Origin: Sambucus nigra
Lineage: Eukaryota > Streptophyta > Magnoliopsida > Dipsacales > Adoxaceae
Assembly: GCA_949130495.1 (NCBI GenBank)
Contig: CASBWL010000047.1
Span: forward strand, 992,001-1,056,000
Length of the DNA stretch: 64,000 bases
Reading direction: 5' to 3'
Shown: piece after piece, positions 33,401 through 48,110 of the stretch
How the letters are laid out: the number at the start of each line of letters is the position of its first letter
Numbering within the stretch: the first letter of the stretch is position 1
Notes under the pieces: generated by a model
The model's input: only the letters and a program-made list of their open reading frames with translations
The model's database searches: none
What the model was told of the DNA's origin: nothing
Made by a program: the position numbers and the translations under genes

Positions 33401-34137
33401 GAAGTTTGGCCCTTAGTACATTTGTTTGACTATCTAGGTTAGATAGAGGTTGGGTATTAGATTAGTTTAGCAGGGTAGCTTGACTAGGAAGTTCAAGGGA
33501 TGCGCTAGGTGTGCACTGTTAGAGGAGAGGTGAGGGGTATCTCATGAGAGTGCGATACCAACTTAAAATATGAGATAAAACTATTTTTCTAAAAATAAAT
33601 CATTTATGCACTTGCAAAATATTTTCTAAACATTCGGGCTCTGACCCGTTTGTCTACTCTCCTTTGTTTCTCTATACTGTATATATATAGGTGTCCAGAC
33701 ACAGGTACGCCTGGATGGAAACTCTTTCGAGTCAGACGTCTGCTGCAGCAGCTGTGGATGCTTGCAGGTTATCGGTAGACGTTTCTTTCCTTGTACTCTA
33801 GATAGGAGATATTGTATAAACACTCGAGCCAAAGGCTCAATTGCATTTATTTATTCTTTTAGTACAGCATTCGATATGATTGTATTATTTGGACCGAGTG
33901 TTCGGTTATTTTAGTTCCTTTCTTTTCCATTTCAGTTCATTACGCATTTATTTGTGAATGTTTTAATTTGTGCGCTAAAAAGAGTAGTTAGATAAAAGTT
34001 TTTTTAACGGCCACCTAATAGGATATTAGTAATTAAATGGATTTTCGACAGTGATGCTAAGAATGATCCATATGAAAATCCTGTTTTAATTTAATATTGT
34101 AGTGATCGCCCGGTATCTTATTAGGCGGGTTGTTACA
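30442..34137 (+). repeat. Element A 3' LTR
   Basis: It is 3696 bp, the same as the 5' LTR, with scattered substitutions. TATA box at 30873-30882. The palindrome cluster at 31695-31894 keeps six perfect sites; the fourth (AATAGATT) and the fifth (CGGAATC) are mutated. The 65-bp motifs are at 33121-33182 and 33315-33376. Confidence 0.96.
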
Positions 34138-34150
34138 ACTAGAACCTGAT

Positions 34151-34162
34151 GCTCTGATACGA
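34151..34162 (-). other. Primer-binding site of element B
   Basis: The minus strand reads TCGTATCAGAGC two bases after the 5' LTR; a single change from the element A PBS. Confidence 0.85.
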
Positions 34163-34164
34163 TC

Positions 34165-37100
34165 TGAAACAACCCGCCTAATGGGATACCGGGAGATCAC
34201 TCCTATATCAAATTAAAACAGGAGTCACATATGGATCATCCTTAGCATCACCGTCGAAAATCCATTTAATTACTAATATCCTATTAGGCGAGCCTTAAAA
34301 ACTTTTACTTAACTACTCTTTTTAACAACAATAAATAAAACATCCACAGAGTTTATGCTTAAATGAAACTGAAATGAAATAAAGTAATCGAACACTCGGT
34401 GAAAATATACAACCATATCGAATGTTGTACTGAAAGAATAACTAAATGCAATTGGACCATTGGCCTGAATGTTTATACAATACCTCCTATCTAGAGTACA
34501 AGAATGGAAGCGGCTATCAAAAACCTTCACGCATCCACAGCTGCTGCAGCTGACGTCTGACTCGTAAGAAGTGCCATCCAGGCGTCCCTGTGTCTGGACA
34601 CCTATTTATATATATAATATAAAAAGAAAGGAAAAGTAGATAAACAGGTCAGGGCCCGAGTTTTGAAAATATTTTACAAGTGCATAAATGCCTTATTTTT
34701 AGAAAAAGGTTTTATCTCATATTTAAATTTGGTATCGCACTCCCATGAGATACCCCTCACCTCTCCACTAATGGTGCACTCCTAATGCATCCCTCTAAAC
34801 ATCCTAGTCAAGATATCCTGCTAAACTAGTCTATCATCAACCCACTATCAATCCTAGATAGTCCAAGAAATGTACTAAGGGATAAACTTCACCACAGTCC
34901 CAACGCTATGCCATGTTCGTGCGTGGGGTGTCTCGCAAAGCGAAATCCAAACAAGGAACCCCCCCGATACACTACTATGCGGCATGATCGATCATCGAGA
35001 TCTTCCAGTCCCTCAGTACAAAAAGATATATATAAAAATATAAACCATAAGCATTTATAATATTAGAGCACTAAGGATTAAACTTCTCCCCAGTCTCAAC
35101 ACATTGCCATATTCGTGCGTGGGGTGTCTCGCAAAGCTAAATCCAAACAAGGAACACCCCCGATACACTACTATGCGTCAAGGTCGATCATCGGGATCCA
35201 TTAGACCCTCGGTACTCGATTCATCCATTTATATATACATATTTCCATAATCATCCGGATCTATCTCCCGGACTCAGGATTCATATATCAAGTATTAATC
35301 AATACTTTCATTTTTCTCAAAACTTTCCATTTCCCTTTTTATACTCAGGAAATGTAAATAGAAAAGCCAATTCATTATCATGAATTGCTTTAACAAATCA
35401 TATACTTTTAAAAGCCAATTTTATTATCATAAAAATGCTTTTCCGTTTTATATCATCCCATTTCCCTTTTTATACTCAGGAAATGTATTCAAAGCCATTT
35501 TCATTATCACAAAAATGCTTTGATCATATCATATGCTTCCACATCCCTTCTTCCATCCCGGGGTGTGACCGAAGCCAAACCTTTATCCCATTTCCCTTCC
35601 TATATCCAGGAAATGTAATTAAAGTCAATCCATTATCATGAATTGCTTTAATATATGGCTATCATCTTCCAGGGCCTATCATCAAGACAACTTGGGATCC
35701 TACATCGCAAGACGTCGGGAAGCGACCATATGCCTGCGGGATAGTCAAGACCACACCCGGAATCTCCTAACCAGCGCATAAAAAAATACAACAAACGCTC
35801 ATATGGCCTATAGGACTATATCCACCCTACGTTAATTTGTCAGGGGGCTTCACCAAATGCACGCAACTTCCCTTATGATAGCGATTTATAGAGGTGTGTA
35901 TCCATATTTTATTAATTAAGAAAATCATTTATCTTTCCTTTTTGAAAACATTTATATTTACATTTTCAAAAGTCATTTCTCTTAATTCACATATATACTT
36001 TAATCCCATAGTATATATATATATATATACACCATATATTCCTACCTGAATATATAAAAATGGCCATATTTTCAAAACCACCTATCGATGACCAATAATC
36101 CCAAAGATTCTCTCAACGAATCATAATCATGCATTGCTATATGCATAATACTAAACCCAAAGTATATTCTAATCCACTCAAAGGATTTACCCAACCAAGA
36201 TCAATATGATTATGTTATCTCTTTAGATCATAATCCTCTTAATACTCAAATTTAGAAAACCCGCTTTAAACTAAAAGAGGAGAAGTAATAACAATCTCCA
36301 AAATCTTGGGCTGAAAACAGGGCACCGGTCGTCCGGTCCTAGACCCCCAGTCGACCGTGGGTTGTAAATAAGCCTACGAAACAAAGCAGTAGGCCCTTTC
36401 TCCTTGACGCAGTCGACCGGCCATAGGGGCGCGGTCGACCGGTCACACCAGGTCTCCCAAAATAAAATTTCCTCATATTAATTTTCCAACAACCCAAATT
36501 CATTATCGGGGTTTCTAAACTACCCCTAAAATTATCCCGAACATCTACGTAATTAATTCTAGCCGTCATTTTTCCAATTCCCGATTTGATTTCCGAGTTG
36601 ATGATTTTAACCCGGAGCTGTCATCTTGTAAAAATCATATCAAATTGTAGAAAAATCACAAAAATACGCGGTTGGGGCCCACGTGACCGTATCGAAAATA
36701 TCTACAACTTTCATGTTTTGGCCGAAAGCTAAATCAATTCTTTTCCTGGACAAAAAGGCCCCCTAAGGTGATGGGTTACTATTCATCATCTTCTCCGAGA
36801 CGATTTCGGCCATTAAAGCTTCTCCCAAGCTTTTGTCGCCTCACCCAACGTCCTACAACCTCAACCAACTACAAATAGACATATATTAAGGGTTCTAAAT
36901 ATCCTAGAACCCAAAACCACCAATTAATTTAGGTTAAAACCTAAGTTCCACAAAATTGAAATATTATTGGGGTTTAATTGTTTTAACTCCCAAAAACCCG
37001 TTTTATCCACGATAATCCACCCCAAAACCATTAGGGTTTGTTTATACCAAACTACGGTATGAGATATTTACGCAAAAAGATAAATAAAGCAACTAAACAC

Positions 37101-37678
37101 TTGCCTCGTGGATATAATCCGACGACCTCGAGCCGAATCCCGCGGAGGTAGGCCGGAATCTCCCCTTTTCTTCTTCCTCTCTCTCTTCTCTCTCTTTTCT
37201 CTTCTTTCTTTCTCTTTTTATCCCTCTCCCTCTCTTTATATAGAAAGAAAAGGGTTTAACCCCTTAAAACCCAAAAACGACTCGTTTACCCAATTACGAG
37301 TTACTTTTACCTCTAAAATTACCCGAAAATCATTTTCGACAATTGGACACTCTTTTCCGACTATCTCGGACATTCCGAGACTCACGGCGCAGTCGAAATT
37401 CCCATCCGAGGTACTTGACCGCAAATCACTATTCCAACCCAAAATAAATAAATGCGGGTTTTCCAATAAAAAAAATCTTACCTCGTGTCGCTTTACTCAA
37501 CGGCGACATATAATTAAAATATTTCGACCTATATAGTCCCAAAAATAATTTCAGCACCCATCGAAAATCATTCAATCCTCGAAAATCCCAAAAATTACTA
37601 TTTAGGAATATTCCCCAAATTGCCAATTTATATTTAATTATGGAATTTAATTGTTTCCAAAAAGGACGGGTTGTTACA
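34165..37678 (-). repeat. Element B 5' LTR
   Basis: It is 3514 bp. Its inner end is mutated to TGAAACAACCCGCC. Compared with the 3' LTR it lacks about 58 bp near 35655 and about 110 bp near 36170. Palindrome sites at 36325-36445 have decayed: only one of four still reads GGTCGACC. TATA box near 37234-37242. The 65-bp motifs are at 34916-34980 and 35112-35176. Confidence 0.92.
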
Positions 37679-37683
37679 TTAGT

Positions 37684-37800
37684 AAATATTAACTTTTCTT
37701 TATTAAATCAATACTTACTCCATATATCAACATTTTATATGTAATTACTTCTCATAGCAAGCAAATATAAAATAGACTCTCATAAGTGAGGGTTGATACA
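37684..37800 (-). repeat. Gypsy 3' LTR, inner part
   Basis: Completes the LTR begun at 17937. On the minus strand it starts TGTATCAACCCTCAC next to the PPT. Confidence 0.8.
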
Positions 37801-37817
37801 TAATCCCCCCCTTATGA
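37801..37817 (-). other. Gypsy polypurine tract
   Basis: The minus strand reads CCTCATAAGGGGGGGAT directly before the LTR start. Confidence 0.85.
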
Positions 37818-37821
37818 GGGA

Positions 37822-40067
37822 ATTTTGTCCCCAAAATTTAAGCTCCCACGTCAACTCTTTATCATTGTGATGACTCCATTAGACTCTCACCAAGGGCACC
37901 GCACCAGATCTTAACTTATGCTCCCCATGCTCAAGAATATCAACCGGTTGTTCTTCATATGAAATGTCGGGTTGCAAGTCGATATCCTCGAAAGGGATGT
38001 GCCAAAGGGCACCTTCGTATCTCTTGTACTTCTTTAGGGAGGAAACATGGAATACATCGTGAATTTGTTGCAAGGGTTCCGGTAAGGCAAGTTGATACGC
38101 CACTGGACCAACTTTTGCAATAACTGGAAAAGGTCCAACAAAACGCGGTGCAAGCTTTCCTTTCTTCCTGAAACGCTTAATGCCCATCATTGGTGACACT
38201 CGCACCAAGACTTGGTCTCCAATTTCCAACTCCATGTGTCTTCTTCCCGCATCGGCATATCACTTTTCGCGGTCTTGGGCTATCCGAATGCGATTCCAAA
38301 TGAGTTCAATTTTAGAAGAAGTATCTGGGATCATGTCAGGTCCAAGAAATTTGTTATCTCCCACTTCCAACCAACAAGCGAGCGACCCACATGGACAACC
38401 ATAAAGAGCTTCATAAGGCGCCATTCCAATTGTAAATTGGTATGAGTTATTGTAGGCAAACTCAACCAAGGGAAGGTATTGTTACCAACCACCTTTGAAG
38501 TCAAGCATGCACATCCGGAGCATATCCTCCAACATTTGGTTTACCCTTTCAGTTTGACCATCTGTTTGAGGATGGTAAGAAGTTCTTAACTTCAATTCGA
38601 TCCCCATAGCCTCTTGAAAACTTTTCCAAAAGTGGGAAATAAATATTTTGTCTCGGTCGGAAACAATATTTAAAGGTACCCCATGAAGTCTAACAACATC
38701 CTCGATGAACAGTTGGGCATAGCGAGTGGTATCATAATCAATACGCACGGGTAGGAAATGTGCCGACTTAGTCAAGAGGTCGAGAATCGCCCAAATAGAA
38801 TCATTACTCTTGTGTTACCTTGGTAAGCCCGTAATAAAGTCCATAGATATGCTTTCCCATTTCCATACTGGAATCTCTAATGGTTGCAACAAACATGTCG
38901 GTCGTTGATGATCGATCTTGACTAGTTGACAAGTAGTGCATTGGGACACAAACTCCAAAATATCCCGCTTCATACCGAGCCACCAATATTGGCGATGCAT
39001 GTCTTGATACATATTGTCCCCACCAGGATGTACCATAAATTTTGACCCGTGAGATTCCGCCGTTACCACCCTTCTCAAATCCCCCTCTTCCTGAACAATA
39101 AGTCTTCCATGACAGCGTAATCCTCCCTCTGAACTTATTGAGTAGGATTCCGCTCGCCCATACAGTAACCGGTGTATATGATCCTGACAGCCCTTATCCC
39201 TTCCTTGGGCTTCAACCATCCTTGCCACAATGGAAGGAGTAACGATCATCACTGACATGAATGCTCTCACCCCCGCATCCTCCTGACTAAGCTCTTTATA
39301 CGTAGCCTTCCATACATCAGCTAACTCTCCTCCGGGCCTCCTACTCATGGCATCCGCAACTACGTTCGCCTTGCTCGGATGATAATGGATATCAAACTGA
39401 TAATCTTTCACGAATTCCAACCATCGGCGTTGACGCATATTCAATTCTTTCTGTGAAAATAAATACTGCAGCGATTTATGGTCCATGAAAAGAGTAAATT
39501 TCTCCCCTAAAAGATAATGTCTCCAAATTTTCAAAGCGAAGACTACCGCGGAAAGCCCTAAGTCATGCACCGGATAATTCCTTTCATGAGGCTTTAACTT
39601 GCGAGAGGCATAAGCGATAGCCCGCCTCTCTTGTTGAAGCACACCTCCTAATCCTTGAAGAGATTCGGCGGTGAAGACTAGACATTCCAATCCCGATTTT
39701 GGCAATGCAAGGACTTGAGTTGAGGTTAACCTATCTTTGAGATCATCAAAAGCATCTTGGCAAGAGTTATCCCAAACAAATCTCTCCCCTTTCCGGGTCA
39801 AATTGATCAAAGGGTTTGCGATTTTAGAGAAACCTTTGATAAACCGACGGTAATATCCCGCCAAACCCAGAAAACTACGGATCTCGGTAGGTGTCGTGGG
39901 CTGACCCCACTCTCTCACCGCAACTACTTTGCTCGGATCCACTGATATACCTTGGGAGGACACAAAATGACCTAAAAACTTAACTTCCTTCAACCAAAAG
40001 CCACACTTCTCGAACTTTGCGTATAATTGATGATCCCTTAATCTTTGTAAGACCAACTGTAAGTGAG
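37822..40067 (-). pseudogene. Gypsy pol 3' half (RT end, RNase H, integrase, chromodomain tail)
   Basis: One reading frame runs from 40077 to about 37830, interrupted by four stop codons (38815-38817, 38482-38484, 38260-38262, 37879-37881) and no frameshift. In order: C-terminal RT from [17 protein letters not shown] and [12 protein letters not shown]; RNase H with [14 protein letters not shown]; integrase zinc site ([13 protein letters not shown]); integrase core with the catalytic Asp in MDFITGLPR, Asp in VSDRDKIF and Glu in DGQTERVNQ; a GKLAPRFVGPF module; and a chromodomain-like tail (VDILEHGEHKLRSG, then KELTWELKF). This is the domain order of plant chromoviruses, Tekay/Del-like. The first four codons of the long frame come from host sequence fused at about 40067. 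Confidence 0.92.
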
Positions 40068-40524
40068 TAGTTTTCAAACATCTAACAACAATTTTAAAGG
40101 GTGTAATATCTCATCAAACTACCCAAACCAAAATGAAGGAGAAGTTACACATATCATATCATATTATCTCTAATTATACTAATCATATAGAAAATGTATG
40201 AATCAAGGAAATATCAACATGATGGCTTTGTATCAAAAAATATATTTGTGACATAGCATAAGTATAAAAAACAGTTTCTTTTGGTTCCAATATATGTAAA
40301 GTTAAAGAAATACGTGTTGTTGCTCTTTCAAAATACCATACAAACACACAATAAAAAACAAATACTAAGAGCCTTTTGTTTTGTTAAGGCTAATAAAAGT
40401 TTTAGCTCTAATTTCACATATATATTTATCTTAACTTATGAGTTATGATAGCCCAAACATAATTTGTTTCGTATAAATATTATTGTACTTTTTTAAAATT
40501 TCCAATTCACCCATTGAATTTGAT
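40068..40524. repeat. Host segment fragment, copy III (matches 49270-49725)
   Basis: Picks up the array unit at GTTTTCAAACATCTAACAA, where Gypsy pol stops. The two sequences share GTTTTCAAAC-type text at the join. No gene is seen. Confidence 0.75.
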
Positions 40525-40731
40525 CTAATTATAAAACTGGGCTTGATGAACGAAAATAATGGCATTAAAAATGCTCCAAAAGTGAAGCTTCATATCTGTA
40601 ATCCAATGATATATGGATAGATCCATTTGACCTATTTGATTGAAAATAGGAATGCTATAGGAACCGGCTAAATGCACCGGAATACCCCCACCGGCTGATA
40701 TGACTAACTGAGTTGGCAAGCACCCATGCAA
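40525..40731 (-). CDS. Conserved 68-codon frame, copy III, unknown
   Basis: Encodes MHGCLPTQL, then SAGGGIP, HLAGSYSIPIFNQIGQMD and SIYHW. The frame stays open in four copies (also 49726-49932, 54951-55232, 60171-60377), with changes mostly at single residues. Upstream the text reads KKHFSWFRLIYLH in the same frame, so it may be an internal exon rather than a full protein. No family is recognised and no promoter is evident. Confidence 0.3.
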   Translation of the reverse strand: MHGCLPTQLVISAGGGIPVHLAGSYSIPIFNQIGQMDLSIYHWITDMKLHFWSIFNAIIFVHQAQFYN

Positions 40732-41076
40732 ATAAATAAGCCTAAACCAAGAGAAATGTTTCTTGCGTGGCCTGATGATGCTTTATATCCAAACAACTTC
40801 CATTTGGGAGTTAAAAACTCATCCAAGTCATTAATTTTTTTTTTTGTGAAATAAAACTTTCAAGTTAAAAAAAAAAGTACAATCAAAAATCAAAAATACA
40901 TGTTATATGTAAATATATGTAAAAAAGCGTATGTTAAAATTATGTGTTAAAATACAATACGACAAGACACGAAATCAGTTTTTTTACTTAACACAAACCA
41001 ATTAAAAAGTTACACAATGCGATTATGAATCTTTAATTTTTTAACAAACACGATCACGATCCAAATACAAACGCGA

Positions 41077-41980
41077 GCGCGGATCCGCATCAATTAATGG
41101 ATGTGGGTCTGCGCCACAAATCGATTTTAATTTTTTTTTTATTTTCATAAAAGCTATTGTTTTAATAAAAGCTGTTTGATAAAAAAATCTTTTGCTTTTG
41201 TCAAAATTGTTTGTTTATTGTTACAAACATCTTTTTGCTAAAAAATATATTTTCTCTTTTGCTATTGTTGTGTCGTCTCATATGTGTCGGTTGAGATATG
41301 CTGACATGACGTGTTCGATTGGTAATTATCTTATGAATGTGGTGTCACGCTAGCGACAATAACCAGCGTCGCGATAGGCACAATACATTTTTTTAAAATA
41401 TATATAGTTGTTGCCCTGTTAAAAAAAGAGGAAAAAGCAGTTTTAACGAAAACCAATCAAAAATTAATAAAAAAATATTTTTAGCAAAATAAATTGTTTT
41501 TACCAGTTTAAAGACAACAAAAAAAGAGTTTTTAACAAAAAAAAAAATTGTTTGACCGAAACATAAAAACACATTCTTTACCAAAGTAAAAAGAAAAAAA
41601 AAGTTTTAGACATTTCAACGTCGATTTTTATGTGTCAATCGCGACAATGGTTATTGTTAGCATATCGCAACAAGTGATATTAGCGTATTGCAACCGACAC
41701 ATATGACATGACATGACAAAAACAAAAGAAAAACATTTTTGTAGCAAAAAATGTACTGAAGAATAAAAAACAATTTCGACAAAAACAAAAGGTTTTTTTT
41801 AAAGATAAAAACATTTTTCAAACTACTTTTGAAACAAAAAATAGATTTTAGCGAGAAAAGAAGTACAATTTTATCGAAAAAATAAATTATAGTTTTTATC
41901 AAAATAAAAAAAGTTTTAAAATCGATTTGTTAGTGCCGCTAGCGCGATCCCACTTCCGTTAAATAATGCAGATCCGTGCT
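41077..41980. mobile_element. Fold-back element, copy III
   Basis: Outer tips GCGCGGATCCGCATC and a mutated complement (GATCCGTGC) bound two long complementary arms. The left tip lost in copy II is present here. Confidence 0.7.
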
Positions 41981-42220
41981 AGCGACAATAACTGTTGCCT
42001 ACAACACGAACACGTCTGAAAGAAAAACAGCATAATGGGAACTCTTATTTTGGCAAAAATTATATCATTCGTATTGTGTCGTATTTTAATTGATTCGTTC
42101 CCATTTAAAAAAATCAGAATTTGTGTTGCCTCGTTTCATTTTTAATTGGTCGTGTTAGTGTTAGGAAAAAAAAAGTGAAGGTCATGTTCTGTTTTAATTG
42201 GTTCGTAATTGTGTTAGATA

Positions 42221-42223
<3 letters not shown>

Positions 42224-42288
<65 letters not shown>
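42224..42288. repeat. Compound (TA)n(GA)n microsatellite
   Basis: About 37 nt of TA followed by 28 nt of AG, placed inside the 175-bp tandem repeat block; copy II has only GTTATATATATATT there. Confidence 0.9.
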
Positions 42289-42292
<4 letters not shown>

Positions 42293-42599
42293 CGTATTGT
42301 GTCACATTTTGTTTGATTCATACTCGTGTTTAAAAAAAAATTGGAATTGGTGTTGTCTCGTGTTATTTTTAAGTGGGCACGTTTGTGCTTGGTAAATAAA
42401 AATGAAGGTCATAATCGAATTTAATTGGTTCGTGATCATGTTAGATAAATAAAATAAAAATCTTATTGTGTCGTATTTTAATTAAGTCTACTTCATATTT
42501 AGAAATTATTTTATAATACTTTAAAATTATTTATTTGAAATTAAAATAAAAATTAAAATAGCAGAGAAAAAATTAGTTATAATTAAAATTTTGTCCATT

Positions 42600-43344
42600 A
42601 AACTCCAACCCATCCAACAAGATAAATAAAGAACATAAATTATTATGACAAATCAAGTTGTTCAAAATTGAAGTGGCATGCCATGTCAGCCGGTTGAGTT
42701 AGGCGGTAAGCTTTTGCGGGTACATAAAGCATTTATCTTATTGAAAAATATCACAAATATTTTTTATACATTACACAATTTCATCTAAAAACAATTTTTT
42801 TCCTAGAAATATTGTGAAAAAAATATCAATTCCGCATTATGTAATTTAATTTAGAGTGTAAAGTCTCGAGACACTTCTCCTTGTCAGATGTAACTTTTGA
42901 AAATTCTTCACTAGCACACCCACCACTCTCAAATGCAGTTTCGTTAATAGTACCTCACTTGAGGCATTTGTTCCAGTGCTTTTTACTAAGCAAACTACAT
43001 ACGTTAGACATGAACTGATTTTTAAGGCATCTCCCTAACCCAACCATCTTGTTCACTAATTAATGATCCATTAGATGTGCATAAAGCATGATACATATAT
43101 TTATATCTTTTTTTTTAGCAGAAAATTCTTATTTCTTATTACGGTAAAATTACCAATACCAGCAGAAAGTGCACATCACTATCTCAAAGTTCAACAAGCA
43201 CAACATACCCAACAATTCTACAACGGTGTAATGTTTGACTACGATAAAAAAATAGTTCTCCTAGATTCAAGAAAGCTTTTTCTCCAAACATATACCCCTA
43301 AAAGCTAAACCTTAACTGCTCGAGCCAAGCTTCTTCAACGCCAT
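42600..43344 (-). other. Reductoisomerase 3' UTR and flank, copy III
   Basis: Matches copy II (17050-17808). The array units share only the part left of about 42850 (up to GCATTA(C/T)GTAATTT), which marks where the reductoisomerase-bearing segment joins the common segment. Confidence 0.6.
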
Positions 43345-46383
<3,039 letters not shown>

Positions 46384-47116
46384 GGTTCGAGATCGTGTTA
46401 GATAAATAAAATAAAAATCTTATTGTGTCATATTTTAATTGAGTCTTCTTCATATTTAGAGATTAATTTATAATATTTTAAAATTATTTATTTGAAATTA
46501 AAATGAAAATTAGAATATCAGAGAAAATATTAGTTATAATTAGAATTTTTTCCGTTAAACTCCAATCAATCCAACAAGACAAATAAAGAAGATAAATTAT
46601 TTTGACAAATCATATTGTTTTAAATTGAAGTGGCATGCCATGTCAGCCAGTTGAGTTAAGCGGTAAGATCTTGCCGGTACATAAAGCAATTTCTCTAAAT
46701 GAAAAATATCACAAATATTTTTTATACAATATAAAATATGATCATAAAACTTTTTTTTTTCCTTAGGTAGATTGTGAAAAAAATTAATTTTGCATTACGT
46801 AATTTGATTCAGACATTAGTAGAAGAACAACAACACGCAGATTGCAGCGTTATTAAAAAAAGTTTCCAACAAAGAAATAAAGCTTAAAAAACACAAACCA
46901 AATAAACCTTGAGGCAGAGAGAATGTTATTAACATGTAGTAAATTCATGTAATATTAGAGAATGGAAAGACAGATTCATAACATCCATGTATTGAAACAG
47001 ATCCAAACAAACGTAGCCCAAAAAATACAAATATGCTCTTACCCATTTCAAAGACTTATTATCCCACAAACACCATTTCAATCATTGGCACCAAACCCAA
47101 ATACATTTCCCAACAC

Positions 47117-47122
47117 TTTATT
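47117..47122 (-). terminator. Candidate poly(A) signal, unit IV
   Basis: AATAAA on the minus strand, in the same place as in the intact units. Confidence 0.45.
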
Positions 47123-47251
47123 AATATATAAAATATAAATATATAAGCTAGATTTTGATAATAGAAGCACCCATGCCGCATCAAATACCGACTTCAACGG
47201 GTTCCTCTTTGTTAAGATTCAGTTCATCATTTTCCTTTTTTATCTCATTCT

Positions 47252-47650
47252 TCATAGTTTCATTTTCAAATTTTCTTCATTTTCGGACACAGCAAACTCA
47301 TCTTTTTTATCAGTCGCGCCATCTTTTTTCCCAACCATAGCATTTTTTTCATTCCCCTCCATAACCAACTCCTCATTTTTTATAGGCACTCCATCTTTTT
47401 TATCTATCATTTCATTTTCTTCATTTTCAATATGCACATCCTCTTTTGCCTCAATCTTAGATTTTTCATCATACGTGGGCATGAGTTCCTTATTCTCAAC
47501 AGGCAAGTTGTCTTTTATCTCAATGGCAACTTCATTTTGGTTGGTTTCTTTGAGATTCTTATTTTCTCCTTCTTTTGGCATGACCTCCTCATATATCTTG
47601 AAGTTTGACACATTCACCTCATTTGAACGGCAATAGTTGTTTTTCTCCAT
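47252..47650 (-). pseudogene. Glu/Lys-rich mini-gene, unit IV (frameshifted)
   Basis: Starts MEKNNYC like the others. A 19-bp deletion near 47268, flanked by short TTCA repeats, shifts the frame, so the protein ends early at 132 residues (ENLKMKL) and loses the last quarter. Before that, the 24-residue repeat pattern is intact. Confidence 0.7.
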
Positions 47651-47724
47651 CTAAGCTCTCTAAACTCACAAAAAACAATAACAAAATGTTGGCCGAATGG
47701 CTATGTAGAATTGATATGCATAGG

Positions 47725-47734
47725 CTTATTTATA
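47725..47734 (-). promoter_or_regulatory. TATA box, unit IV mini-gene
   Basis: The minus strand reads TATAAATAAG, about 76-84 nt before the ATG. The upstream 44-bp repeat is double (from 47741 and 47785). Confidence 0.6.
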
Positions 47735-48079
47735 AAAACAGTTAGCCCTTTTGCATTATCTTAACTTTAATACATATCAAAATAGTTAGCCCTTTTGCAT
47801 TCTCTTAACTTTAATGCATATGGGTGGAAAACCAACAAGTTAACGTTTGAGAGAAATGTAAGATTTCGAAAGCCAAAAGGTTATTCGTAATTGAGTAAAT
47901 CGCTTTATTTTGAAGCGGGAATGACTATGGACGTCTTAGTGGGCACTATTTTTTATCAGGGGAGTTATATATTTTTTTAATTAATTCAGTTCTATATTAT
48001 TTGACAATTGATTAAATATAACTTTTATTATGAAGAAATTACATTTATTTTACTAACTTTAGATGCTGTTTACTAACGA

Positions 48080-48110
48080 CCAGTTTTAAACCCTGCGCGA
48101 TGCACGGATG
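48080..48110 (-). mobile_element. Helitron-like 3' terminus, unit IV
   Basis: The terminal tetranucleotide on the minus strand is CTGG followed by TC; it still fits CTRR. The hairpin is CCGTGC-ATC-GCGC(A)GG, with one G-T pair. Confidence 0.5.

Larger units (their letters stand above)
24500..34137 (+). mobile_element. Element A: young complete LARD-type LTR element
   Basis: It is flanked by perfect ACTAG target duplications (24495-24499, 34138-34142). Both LTRs are 3696 bp with only scattered substitutions, so insertion is recent. PBS at 28198-28209 and PPT at 30429-30439. The internal region is only 2246 bp and has no gag or pol, so movement would need proteins from another element. The text before the PPT (AATTTCGAGGACGAAATTCT) resembles the end of chromovirus pol, as in the nearby Gypsy, suggesting descent from such an element. 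It interrupts element B in opposite orientation. Confidence 0.96.
18522..37678 (-). mobile_element. Element B: complete LARD-type LTR element with element A nested inside
   Basis: Bounded by TG...CA and perfect TTAGT target duplications (18517-18521, 37679-37683). Without element A it is about 9.5 kb. The 3' LTR is on the left (18522-22265), the internal region is 22266-24499 plus 34143-34164, and the 5' LTR is on the right (34165-37678). The PBS (34151-34162) and PPT are present, with no gag or pol. It must have relied on another element's proteins. It landed in the Gypsy LTR and later received element A 22 bp from its own 5' LTR. Confidence 0.93.
17937..40067 (-). mobile_element. Gypsy (chromovirus-type) element, 5' part lost, split by element B
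   Basis: The element is read on the minus strand. Its 3' LTR is in two parts, 17937-18521 and 37684-37800 (together about 0.7 kb), separated by element B. Next come the PPT (37801-37817, minus strand AAGGGGGGGATTA) and the pol 3' half (37822-40067). The 5' LTR, PBS, gag, protease and N-terminal half of RT are missing: at about 40067 pol joins host segment sequence directly. Removing B with one TTAGT restores a continuous LTR. Confidence 0.85.
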
